Assembly: GCA_023262305.1 (NCBI GenBank)
Contig: JALRCK010000179.1
Coordinates: 360-5,457, forward strand
Source of the DNA: Deltaproteobacteria bacterium
Lineage (GTDB): Bacteria > Bdellovibrionota_C > UBA2361 > OMII01
DNA length: 5,098 bases
Direction of reading: 5' to 3'
A program made the translations under genes and the position numbers. How positions within the stretch are numbered: the first letter of the stretch is position 1; each line of letters opens with the position of its first letter. A model generated the notes under the pieces. The model was not told the origin of the DNA. It made no database searches and was given only the letters and a program-made list of their open reading frames with translations. Positions 1 to 5,098 of this stretch are shown here, one piece after another.

Positions 1-26
1 AGGTATCAGAGTGGGAATTGCGGCAC

Positions 27-51
27 AAAAAAGCGGGTCGAGAGACCCGCT
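27..51 (-). terminator. Intrinsic terminator of the minus-strand winged-helix gene
   Basis: Positions 32-39 and 44-51 form a perfect 8-bp GC-rich stem (AGCGGGTC/GACCCGCT) closed by a four-base loop. Read on the minus strand, the stem is followed directly by six Ts (32-27, the first shared with the stem base). It lies about 30 bases past the stop codon of the minus-strand gene, where its terminator would be expected. On the + strand no T-run follows, so it is probably one-directional. Confidence 0.85.
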
Positions 52-79
52 GTTATCGTAAGATGCACCAAGGTACGTC

Positions 80-385
80 TTACATCATGACCGACGAGAT
101 CTGCTTCAAGGTTTGAACGCCTTGATTTGTGATCTGCCAGGTCTTCGATGTGAAGTCGCCCTCCGGGAATGGTGACACGAGCTTCTGACCCTCAAGGATG
201 AAGAGGAATCGCTGAGTTTCCTTCTCGTCACGGAGTCCGCTGATCTCCGCAATCTCGTTAATCTGAAGTCGTCGAGGCTCAACGGGAGCCAAGTTTTGAC
301 TCGGAGCTAAGGCGTTTAAAATTTGAATTTGGCTCACAGAAGAGGGTGAGAGACGCTTTTTCTTTCCGCCTTGATTTGACTCCAT
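80..385 (-). CDS. Small winged-helix-like DNA-binding protein (hypothetical, 101 aa)
   Basis: I do not recognise a named family. The N-terminal ~35 residues are polar and basic (a GGKKKR patch near residues 6-11). From about residue 40 the pattern fits a winged helix: a helix with INEIAEISGL (42-51), a likely recognition helix with DEKETQRFLFILEGQKLV (53-70), a hairpin-like wing with SPFPEGDFTSKTWQIT, and a closing helix with NQGVQTLKQ. The reading frame stays open to an ATG at 502, but I chose the ATG at 385 because GGAGG lies six bases upstream and a good promoter lies between the two. It is divergent from the nuo operon and has its own promoter and terminator. A role as a transcription regulator of itself or of the nuo genes is inference only. 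There are no membrane segments or metal-binding Cys clusters. The gene is likely real; its function is unknown. Confidence 0.75.
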   Translation of the reverse strand: MESNQGGKKKRLSPSSVSQIQILNALAPSQNLAPVEPRRLQINEIAEISGLRDEKETQRFLFILEGQKLVSPFPEGDFTSKTWQITNQGVQTLKQISSVMM

Positions 386-391
386 GTCGAT

Positions 392-396
392 CCTCC
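392..396 (-). promoter_or_regulatory. Ribosome-binding site that decides the start of the winged-helix gene
   Basis: On the minus strand, GGAGG lies six bases before the ATG at 385. No comparable site precedes the more upstream in-frame ATG at 502, which would also place the coding sequence across the promoter. This supports a 101-residue protein rather than a 140-residue one. Confidence 0.75.
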
Positions 397-422
397 AAAC
401 AGCTAAAATAAACCAACCGTGA

Positions 423-454
423 TCCAGCCCTTGAGTATACGGCTGACGGCTGGA
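423..454. repeat. Inverted repeat spanning the minus-strand -10 box (possible operator)
   Basis: TCCAGCC (423-429) and GGCTGGA (448-454) form a perfect 7-bp inverted repeat with an 18-base spacer. The spacer holds the -10 box and the GTATAC palindrome (435-440). Within it, CGGCTGA and CGGCTGG (440-446, 447-453) also form a tandem near-repeat between the -35 and -10. The predicted start of transcription lies inside the left arm, so the arms would act as DNA rather than as an RNA hairpin. A dimeric-regulator site, possibly for autoregulation by the adjacent winged-helix protein, is an inference. Confidence 0.35.
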
Positions 455-462
455 ATAGGCAA
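434..462 (-). promoter_or_regulatory. Sigma70-type promoter for the winged-helix gene
   Basis: On the minus strand, a -35 TTGCCT (462-457) is separated by exactly 17 bases from a -10 TATACT (439-434, five of six consensus bases). Transcription would begin near 427, leaving a leader of about 40 bases with GGAGG before the ATG at 385. Spacing and matches are good for a housekeeping promoter; no start site has been measured. Confidence 0.65.
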
Positions 463-546
463 ATCTGGAGGGGGTCTTGGATGGTTTAAGCCACCTTTTC
501 AATGGGGCTGTCTCGGTAGACCGTGGAACCGCTCAAGCTCCCGATT

Positions 547-554
547 AAAGGAGG
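547..554 (+). promoter_or_regulatory. Strong Shine-Dalgarno site not aligned with nuoC
   Basis: AAAGGAGG sits five bases (all T) before an ATG at 560. This is the best ribosome-binding sequence in the intergenic region. The ATG it serves is one base out of frame with nuoC, whose own ATG at 624 has no recognisable Shine-Dalgarno sequence. Confidence 0.6.
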
Positions 555-559
555 TTTTT

Positions 560-592
560 ATGCCCCCAGAGAGCCCTTTGTGCCGTTGCTAG
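560..592 (+). CDS. Possible 10-codon leader peptide upstream of nuoC
   Basis: An ATG at 560 behind AAAGGAGG opens a ten-codon ORF encoding MPPESPLCRC and ending in TAG, 31 bases before the nuoC ATG. The peptide has two Cys near its end and no similarity that I recognise. It could be a leader that brings ribosomes to nuoC, a regulatory uORF, or chance. Another reading is that a one-base indel separates this strong start from nuoC. However, NuoC already begins at a normal place for the family from the ATG at 624, and the extra residues would not resemble a NuoC N-terminus. Real translation is uncertain. Confidence 0.3.
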   Translation: MPPESPLCRC

Positions 593-623
593 TTGCCTAT
601 GCATACGATACAACCAGCTCCAT

Positions 624-1226
624 ATGGTTCAGTTGAAAGGTACAAGTAGCGAGCTCCTCGAAGTCCTCCAAAAAGAGTGCGGGGAGATCCTCCAAGATGG
701 AGTGGTGGAATTAGGGTCTGTCGTGGTCTCTGTTGACCCAGGAAATCTCACTAAGTTGCTAACATCATGCAAGAATAGCCAAATCTTAGCCTTTAACCTG
801 TTGTCTGATATTACTGCTGTGGATTGGATGGATCACAGGGATGAGAGGTTTGAGGTGGTGTACCAGCTCTTAAGCCTCTCTAAATTGTGGCGGTTAACCG
901 TGAAGGTCCCGGTTTCAGAGAGCAAACCAGAAGTTCCTTCGGTGGTTTCTCTGTGGGGCGGCGCGAACTTCCTGGAGCGCGAAGTGTGGGACATGTTTGG
1001 AATCCGTTTCGTCGGTCACCCCGACCTCCGACGGATCCTGATGTATGAAGAGTTCGTCGGTTATCCCCTGAGAAAAGACTACCCGGTTCAGGCTAAGCAG
1101 CCTCGAATCCCGCTGCGTGCTCCCGAAGTTGAGAACACCGCTCGAAGGATGATTCGACCGGACTTAGTAACGATTCGCTCAAAGACCAAGTCGTCCCCTG
1201 CACAGGGAGCGCGACCCGAGAAGTAA
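624..1226 (+). CDS. nuoC: NADH-quinone oxidoreductase subunit C (30 kDa subunit)
   Basis: NuoC is a hydrophilic subunit of the complex I connecting module. It packs against NuoD and carries no cofactor. The 200-residue product shows the family signature at about 113-138: GANFLERE, VWDMFGI and GHPDLRRIL. The downstream GYPLRKDYP motif (146-154) is also present. Its length is typical of an unfused NuoC; this is not a NuoCD fusion. The C-terminal ~25 residues are a basic, Ser/Pro/Gly-rich tail. The ATG at 624 is the most upstream start possible, since the frame is closed by TAA at 546 and no ATG, GTG or TTG lies between. It lacks a clear Shine-Dalgarno sequence. It is the first nuo gene here: nuoA and nuoB, which usually precede it, are replaced by a minus-strand gene. 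Identification is secure; the start is fairly secure. Confidence 0.96.
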   Translation: MVQLKGTSSELLEVLQKECGEILQDGVVELGSVVVSVDPGNLTKLLTSCKNSQILAFNLLSDITAVDWMDHRDERFEVVYQLLSLSKLWRLTVKVPVSESKPEVPSVVSLWGGANFLEREVWDMFGIRFVGHPDLRRILMYEEFVGYPLRKDYPVQAKQPRIPLRAPEVENTARRMIRPDLVTIRSKTKSSPAQGARPEK

Positions 1227-1236
1227 AGGAATCGAT

Positions 1237-1272
1237 ATGTGCGGCAACGTGAAGGGGTCGCAATCGGAGTAA
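1237..1272 (+). CDS. Possible 11-codon ORF between nuoC and nuoD
   Basis: AAAGGA (1225-1230), overlapping the nuoC stop, lies six bases before an ATG at 1237. The ATG opens an ORF encoding MCGNVKGSQSE that ends with TAA ten bases before the nuoD ATG. The GGAG that could serve nuoD (1266-1269) is inside its last codons. Ribosomes ending on this ORF could restart on nuoD, which would couple translation. It may equally be chance: 11 codons is too short to judge by composition. It is not in frame with nuoD. Confidence 0.3.
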   Translation: MCGNVKGSQSE

Positions 1273-1282
1273 GACACACAGT

Positions 1283-2536
1283 ATGAATGACGGGAAGTTA
1301 CTAGAGGTTGATGTAGGGGTAGGGGGGATCTCGACGAGTGTTCGTCCTCGCGAACTCGGAGACGACCTGCACTCTGAGACGATGGTCGTTAATCTCGGAC
1401 CAGCACATCCGGCTACTCACGGGACGATTCGAATCGTTGCCGAGCTCTCGGGCGAAAAGATAGTCGATGCTGACATCGATGTTGGATATCTTCACCGTGG
1501 GTTCGAGAAGATGTGTGAGACCGTAGACTACAATCAGGTCATGCCGTACACCGACCGGCTCAACTATGTATCCCCCGCCATCAATAACTTCGGATGGTGC
1601 CTGACTATTGAAAAGCTCCTTGAGATCGAGGTTCCAAAGCGAGCTCAGTACATCCGTGTCATCCTCTCAGAGATATCTCGCGTGGCAGATCATCTTACAT
1701 GCCTTGGTGCCTCCGCGATGGAGCTCGGTGCTTTCACCGTGATGCTCTATATGATGGAAGCGCGGGAGGATCTTTGGGATCTGATTGAGGAGGTCACAGG
1801 CGCGCGCTTGACCGTGTCATATGGTCGTGTGGGTGGAGTAAAGGACGATATCACTCCCGGTTTTGCGGACCGCGCAAAGGCCGCCTTCAAGAAGGTGCGT
1901 GATCACCTCTCTAACTGTGATCGATTGCTGACCCGCAACCGAATCTTCATCGACCGTATGTGTGACGTGGCGGTTATCTCAGCCGAAGAGGCGATTAACT
2001 CAAGCCTCACTGGACCGATGTTGCGCGGTTCGGGGGTCAAGCACGACCTTCGCAAATCCTTCCCATATTCAAGCTACGAGGAATTTGAGTTCGATGTTCC
2101 CGTCGGAACAAAGGGTGACAACTACGACCGCTTCCTTGTTCGGTTCGCTGAGATGGAGGAGTCGCTTAAGATCTGTGAGCAGGCGCTCGCAAAGCTTCCT
2201 GAAGGTCCAATAGCGGTGAGTGATCCCCATGTGACGCTGGTTCCCAAGGACGAAGTATACAACTCAATTGACGGCATGATTAACCACTTCGAGTTAGTGA
2301 TGTACGGCGTGAAGCCCCCGAAAGGATCCGTGTACAACGCGATTGAGGGAGCGAACGGCGAGTTGGGTTTCTATGTGGTTTCGGATGGAACGGGCAAGCC
2401 CTACAGGGCTCACGTTCGCTCTCCGAGCTTTATTCACATGGGTGCCATGAGAAAGATGATTCTGGGAGCAAACATCTCAGATATCGTTCCGACCTTTGGC
2501 ATGATCAATATGATAGGTGGTGAGTGTGACCGATAG
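1283..2536 (+). CDS. nuoD: NADH-quinone oxidoreductase subunit D (49 kDa subunit)
   Basis: NuoD, related to the large subunit of [NiFe] hydrogenases, forms the quinone-reducing cavity at the junction of complex I with the membrane. The 417-residue product has GPAHPATHG (39-47), LHRGFEK (70-76) and DRLNYVS (91-97). His46 and Tyr95 match the quinone-contacting His and Tyr of the family (His38 and Tyr87 in Thermus Nqo4, with the same 49-residue separation). It ends in the expected GGECDR, where GEVDR or GEIDR is more usual. The first ~33 residues precede the usual family start at METMVVNLGP-like sequence and look like a poorly conserved acidic extension; the internal ATG at 1382 is an alternative start. 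The Shine-Dalgarno sequence is weak and distant (GGAG, 13 bases upstream). The 3' end overlaps nuoE. Identification is secure. Confidence 0.97.
   Translation: MNDGKLLEVDVGVGGISTSVRPRELGDDLHSETMVVNLGPAHPATHGTIRIVAELSGEKIVDADIDVGYLHRGFEKMCETVDYNQVMPYTDRLNYVSPAINNFGWCLTIEKLLEIEVPKRAQYIRVILSEISRVADHLTCLGASAMELGAFTVMLYMMEAREDLWDLIEEVTGARLTVSYGRVGGVKDDITPGFADRAKAAFKKVRDHLSNCDRLLTRNRIFIDRMCDVAVISAEEAINSSLTGPMLRGSGVKHDLRKSFPYSSYEEFEFDVPVGTKGDNYDRFLVRFAEMEESLKICEQALAKLPEGPIAVSDPHVTLVPKDEVYNSIDGMINHFELVMYGVKPPKGSVYNAIEGANGELGFYVVSDGTGKPYRAHVRSPSFIHMGAMRKMILGANISDIVPTFGMINMIGGECDR
2515..2523 (+). promoter_or_regulatory. nuoE ribosome-binding site inside the nuoD coding end
   Basis: AGGTGGTGA lies within the last codons of nuoD (Gly-Gly-Glu region) and matches the 16S anti-Shine-Dalgarno sequence. 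AGGTG (2515-2519) is six bases before GTG 2526. It decides among three candidate GTG starts and makes nuoE translation depend on ribosomes finishing nuoD. Confidence 0.55.
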
Positions 2537-3140
2537 CGCGCAAGTTTTTCACATCAATACCCGTTCCTCTGCCGCCAAGGCAGAGCAGTTAGTGGTTTCT
2601 CCCGCGGCTCAAAAGCGAGCTGACGAGATCATCAAGCAGTACCCACAGAAGCGATCGGCGGTGATGCCACTCCTCTACATCGCGCAGGAGCACACCAAGC
2701 ACATCACGCAATCTGCGGTAGATTGGGTTGCTCTTCAGCTTGAGATGCCACCGGTTCAGGTGTGGGAGGTCGCGACCTTTTACACTATGTATTACAAGAA
2801 GCCCGTCGGGCAGTACCACGTTCAGGTGTGTCGAACACTCCCGTGTGCGCTGCGAGGGGCACGAAAGGTTTCGGAGTACTTTCACCGCAAACTCGGGGTA
2901 AAACCTGGAGAGGTTACGAAGGACGGCATGTGGTCTTTTGAAGAGGTTGAGTGTCTCGGCTCATGTGGCACTGCGCCGATGTGCCAGATCAACGACGTCT
3001 TCTTTGAGAACCTGACCGATGAGAAACTTGATCAGATCGTAGCCCGCATCGAGAAAGAGAAGCCTGACCTTCGGTATTCGACGGTGCGAGATGAATTGGG
3101 CGCGGGCCTCGCCGGTTGCCCCAAATCAGAGATTATATAA
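2526..3140 (+). CDS. nuoE: NADH-quinone oxidoreductase subunit E (24 kDa, [2Fe-2S] N1a)
   Basis: NuoE is the thioredoxin-fold subunit of the NADH-dehydrogenase module. It holds cluster N1a and works next to NuoF's flavin. I start it at GTG 2526 (204 residues), because AGGTGGTGA, an excellent anti-SD match inside the end of nuoD, lies just upstream. GTG at 2517 or 2520 is also possible and would add three or two residues. The four cluster ligands are present in family spacing: Cys102-x4-Cys107 (in CRTLPC) and Cys143-x3-Cys147 (in CLGSCG). WEVATFYTMY, typical of the N-terminal helical part, is also present. The start overlaps the nuoD stop by 11 bases, which suggests translational coupling. Its usual partner nuoF does not follow; nuoG does. 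Identification is secure. Confidence 0.96.
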   Translation: MTDSAQVFHINTRSSAAKAEQLVVSPAAQKRADEIIKQYPQKRSAVMPLLYIAQEHTKHITQSAVDWVALQLEMPPVQVWEVATFYTMYYKKPVGQYHVQVCRTLPCALRGARKVSEYFHRKLGVKPGEVTKDGMWSFEEVECLGSCGTAPMCQINDVFFENLTDEKLDQIVARIEKEKPDLRYSTVRDELGAGLAGCPKSEII

Positions 3141-3155
3141 CTCAAGAGCAGTGTA

Positions 3156-4850
3156 ATGGCTGAGACAGCGACACCAAAACCAGTTGAAGTTGTAAACGTA
3201 ACTATCGACGGCAAGACCGCACAGGTTCCCAAGGGAACGAACATCATCGAGGCGGCCAAGACGATCGACATAGATATCCCGCACTACTGCTACCACCCGC
3301 ACCTCTCAATAGCGGGGAACTGCCGTATGTGTCAGGTCTCGGTGAAGGGGATGCCGAAGATGACGATCGCCTGCAACACAGGAGCCACTGAAGGTATGGA
3401 GGTTTCTACCCACCATACCAGCAAGGATGTGGCCGATGCACAGGCAGCGACCCTTGAGTTTATCCTCATCAATCACCCACTCGATTGCACCGTGTGTGAC
3501 CAGGCTGGACATTGCAAGCTGCAGGACTACCACTTTGAGTACAACGCCCGTCCGAGTCGCTTCCTTGAGGAGAAGGTCCACAAGATTAAGGCGCTTCCGC
3601 TCGGGCCAACCGTGATGCTTGATGGTGAACGGTGCATCATGTGCACCCGCTGCATTCGGTTCTGTGATGAGATAACAAAAACGTCAGAGCTCGGAATGTT
3701 AAACCGTGGTGACCAATCTGTTATTGCGGTGAGTCCTGGCAAAGAGCTCGACAATCCTCTCTCTGGAACGGTTGTGGACCTCTGTCCCGTGGGTGCATTA
3801 ACTCACCGGGAGTGGCGCTTTAACACACGCATCTGGTTCACCAAGCAAACAGAGGCTATCTGCCCGGGGTGTTCGACTGGGTGTAACGTCAAAGTGGCAG
3901 AGCGTGATGGGAAGGTCGTCAACGTGAAGGCTCGGCGCAACGACCATGTGAATAAAGAGTGGCTCTGTGATGAGGGGCGCTACGGATTCGAGAGGTTCAC
4001 TCCCGCTCACCGTGTGACAGGAGCGTATCGTAATTCGACAGCGGGTGTCCGCGAGGCTGTTCAGGTGTCAGATGTGATCAACGCTCTCAAGGGAACACTC
4101 AAGACCCTAACTGTTCTCTTGAGCCCGGATCTCCTCTTAGAAGAGTACTACCTTCTTCGTCAGATTCTTAACAGGGCAACCTCTGTTGGTCGCGCGGTGA
4201 TGCCTGGGTACAAGCGTTCGCTCTCGGCTGTCGAGCAGATATTGGTAAGCCCTGACTACGCATGCAACGCTACGGGCGCTCGAGTTGCCGGGTTGATAGG
4301 AGAAGAGAGTGATACCGATTACAGAGACGTCCTCCAAAAGATACGTCGTAAAGAGATTGAGAACGTCCTCGTTCTTGGCGATCGTGCGATAGACCCACAA
4401 GATATCGATGATGCACTCCTTGAGGGGCTCGCAGCAGCGAGGGTGGGAGTTGGAGTGCTCACTGACGGTGAGTCCAAGCTCGCCAACGCTCTCGGCTTGG
4501 TGATCGGTGGTCACACTGTGCTTGAGAAGGCGGGATTGTTGGTAAACAACAAGAGAAGGCTTCAATACACCCAGGGTGTCGTTGCATTCCCCGATGGCAC
4601 CGTGCCGGAGTGGAGATTCCTCGGTCTCGTTGGTGAGGCGGCTGGACACAAGATGCTTCCGATCAACCTCATGCACGTTGGGGATCGGGAGTTGACCAGG
4701 TGGTACTTGGGAAGTGATCCGGTCATGTCCTCACAGGGGGTCACGATCGCCCAGATTAAGGCTGGAGGAATTCAATTAACTTCTCCCCAACGCGAGTCTC
4801 AGGCCGGGTCGGAGAGTGGTCTTTCGATGGGAGCGTCGCCAGCGGCGTAA
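3156..4850 (+). CDS. nuoG: NADH-quinone oxidoreductase subunit G (75 kDa iron-sulfur subunit), compact form
   Basis: NuoG passes electrons along several iron-sulfur clusters in the peripheral arm. All ligand sets can be read. N1b: Cys45, 56, 59 and 73 in the N-terminal ferredoxin domain. N5: His107-x3-Cys111-x2-Cys114-x5-Cys120. N4: Cys160-x2-Cys163-x2-Cys166-x43-Cys210 (CPVGAL). N7: Cys236-x2-Cys239-x3-Cys243-x27-Cys271, the extra off-path cluster known from Escherichia coli and Thermus. The rest (about 280-564) is a shortened molybdopterin-oxidoreductase-like region with recognisable pieces (VLVLGDRAID; HTVLEKAGLLVNNKRRLQ) and a Ser/Gly/Ala tail. At 564 residues it is much shorter than the roughly 680-900 usual in the family, but shows no sign of a frameshift. 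The ATG at 3156 follows nuoE by 15 bases with only a weak AAGAG site. Identification is secure. Confidence 0.95.
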   Translation: MAETATPKPVEVVNVTIDGKTAQVPKGTNIIEAAKTIDIDIPHYCYHPHLSIAGNCRMCQVSVKGMPKMTIACNTGATEGMEVSTHHTSKDVADAQAATLEFILINHPLDCTVCDQAGHCKLQDYHFEYNARPSRFLEEKVHKIKALPLGPTVMLDGERCIMCTRCIRFCDEITKTSELGMLNRGDQSVIAVSPGKELDNPLSGTVVDLCPVGALTHREWRFNTRIWFTKQTEAICPGCSTGCNVKVAERDGKVVNVKARRNDHVNKEWLCDEGRYGFERFTPAHRVTGAYRNSTAGVREAVQVSDVINALKGTLKTLTVLLSPDLLLEEYYLLRQILNRATSVGRAVMPGYKRSLSAVEQILVSPDYACNATGARVAGLIGEESDTDYRDVLQKIRRKEIENVLVLGDRAIDPQDIDDALLEGLAAARVGVGVLTDGESKLANALGLVIGGHTVLEKAGLLVNNKRRLQYTQGVVAFPDGTVPEWRFLGLVGEAAGHKMLPINLMHVGDRELTRWYLGSDPVMSSQGVTIAQIKAGGIQLTSPQRESQAGSESGLSMGASPAA

Positions 4851-4856
4851 CAAAAT

Positions 4857-5098
4857 ATGGTTGAGCTACTCATTCTCCTTCTCAAGGTTTTCTTCGTCTT
4901 GAATCTCGCCCTCGTGCTCGGTTCAACCTGCACATGGCTTGAGCGCAAGGGTTCAGCGCTGATTCAGGACCGCGTCGGAGCAAACCGTGCTGGCGCCTTT
5001 ATCGTGTCTGAGAACCGCTTCGTCAATCTCTTACTCGCGCCGATCCGAATGCTTGGGTGGCTAGGGCTGATCAACACACTGCTGTGCGACTCTCTCAA
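4857..5098 (+). CDS. nuoH: NADH-quinone oxidoreductase subunit H (partial, N-terminal 80 residues)
   Basis: NuoH (ND1 family) is the membrane subunit that joins the peripheral arm and forms much of the quinone entry channel. The visible part opens with a long hydrophobic helix (about residues 3-25). A typical cytoplasmic loop with WLERKGSALIQDRVGANRAG follows (27-46; the family form is close to ERK-x-x-A-x-x-Q-x-R-x-G-x-NR). LINTLLCDSL at 71-80 leads toward the conserved LCDxLK-type region. The ATG at 4857 is six bases after the nuoG stop; no good Shine-Dalgarno sequence is seen, so coupling to nuoG is likely. The gene runs past the right edge and its true length cannot be judged. Identification is confident. 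Confidence 0.9.
   Translation, partial: MVELLILLLKVFFVLNLALVLGSTCTWLERKGSALIQDRVGANRAGAFIVSENRFVNLLLAPIRMLGWLGLINTLLCDSL

Noticed and set aside
376..409. TTGACT and TAAAAT on the + strand as a promoter for nuoC
   Set aside because: Both hexamers are good but the spacing is 22 bases, outside the usable range, and they lie in the minus-strand gene and its leader. No convincing + strand promoter was found for nuoC.
386..502. N-terminal extension of the minus-strand protein back to ATG 502 (140 residues)
   Set aside because: The added part crosses a good promoter and has no ribosome site, while ATG 385 has GGAGG at ideal distance.
514..523. Short palindrome CGGT-AG-ACCG upstream of nuoC
   Set aside because: Four-base arms are too short to distinguish from chance, and no T-run or other partner is present.
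578..609. TTGTGC and TACGAT as a + strand promoter giving nuoC a near-leaderless transcript
   Set aside because: The spacing is about 20 bases and the matches are partial, so I could not support it.
599..649. Sixteen-codon ORF from ATG 599 overlapping the start of nuoC
   Set aside because: There is no Shine-Dalgarno sequence, it is out of frame with nuoC, and nothing sets it apart from chance.
1962..2213. Open frame on the + strand inside nuoD (83 codons)
   Set aside because: It is fully inside the conserved nuoD frame, with low-complexity Ser/Arg-rich content typical of an out-of-frame shadow.
4137..4676. Long open frame on the minus strand opposite nuoG (179 codons)
   Set aside because: It lies antisense to the clearly coding C-terminal part of nuoG, has no recognisable domain, and is explained by codon bias of the real gene.

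Overview
The window carries part of a respiratory complex I (NADH:quinone oxidoreductase, nuo/Nqo) operon on the + strand: nuoC, nuoD, nuoE and nuoG are complete, and nuoH runs off the right edge. A small gene on the opposite strand lies at the left end. The base composition is moderate, and the ribosome-binding signals and Nuo proteins are of ordinary bacterial type. Separate nuoC and nuoD genes, a split nuo cluster, a compact NuoG and the style of the NuoD and NuoH sequences suggest a Gram-negative bacterium of deltaproteobacterial or Bdellovibrionota-like grade. That placement is an impression, not a demonstrated assignment.

Left region (1-623): a minus-strand gene (385 to 80) encodes a 101-residue protein with a predicted winged-helix fold. 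It forms a textbook unit: a -35/-10 promoter at 462-434, GGAGG six bases before the ATG, and a GC-rich hairpin with a T-run as terminator at 51-27. A 7-bp inverted repeat and a tandem 7-base repeat overlap its promoter. Between this gene and nuoC, the strongest ribosome-binding site on the + strand drives not nuoC but a 10-codon ORF (560-592).

Operon region (597-5098): the order is nuoC, a possible 11-codon ORF, nuoD, nuoE (overlapping nuoD), nuoG (15-base gap) and nuoH (6-base gap). NuoC and NuoD form the arm that joins the peripheral and membrane domains and shapes the quinone site. NuoE (cluster N1a) and NuoG (clusters N1b, N4, N5 and N7) carry electrons from the NADH-oxidising end. NuoH is the membrane subunit that closes the quinone chamber.

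The main oddities are these. nuoF, which normally lies between nuoE and nuoG and holds the FMN/NADH site, is absent from that position. nuoA and nuoB are not upstream of nuoC. NuoG is short (564 residues) yet keeps ligands for all four clusters. Two SD-preceded mini-ORFs sit in front of nuoC and nuoD. No RNA genes, mobile elements or CRISPR arrays were seen. I do not see convincing evidence of a wholly new system; the most testable novelties are the divergent winged-helix gene with its operator-like promoter and the leader ORFs.
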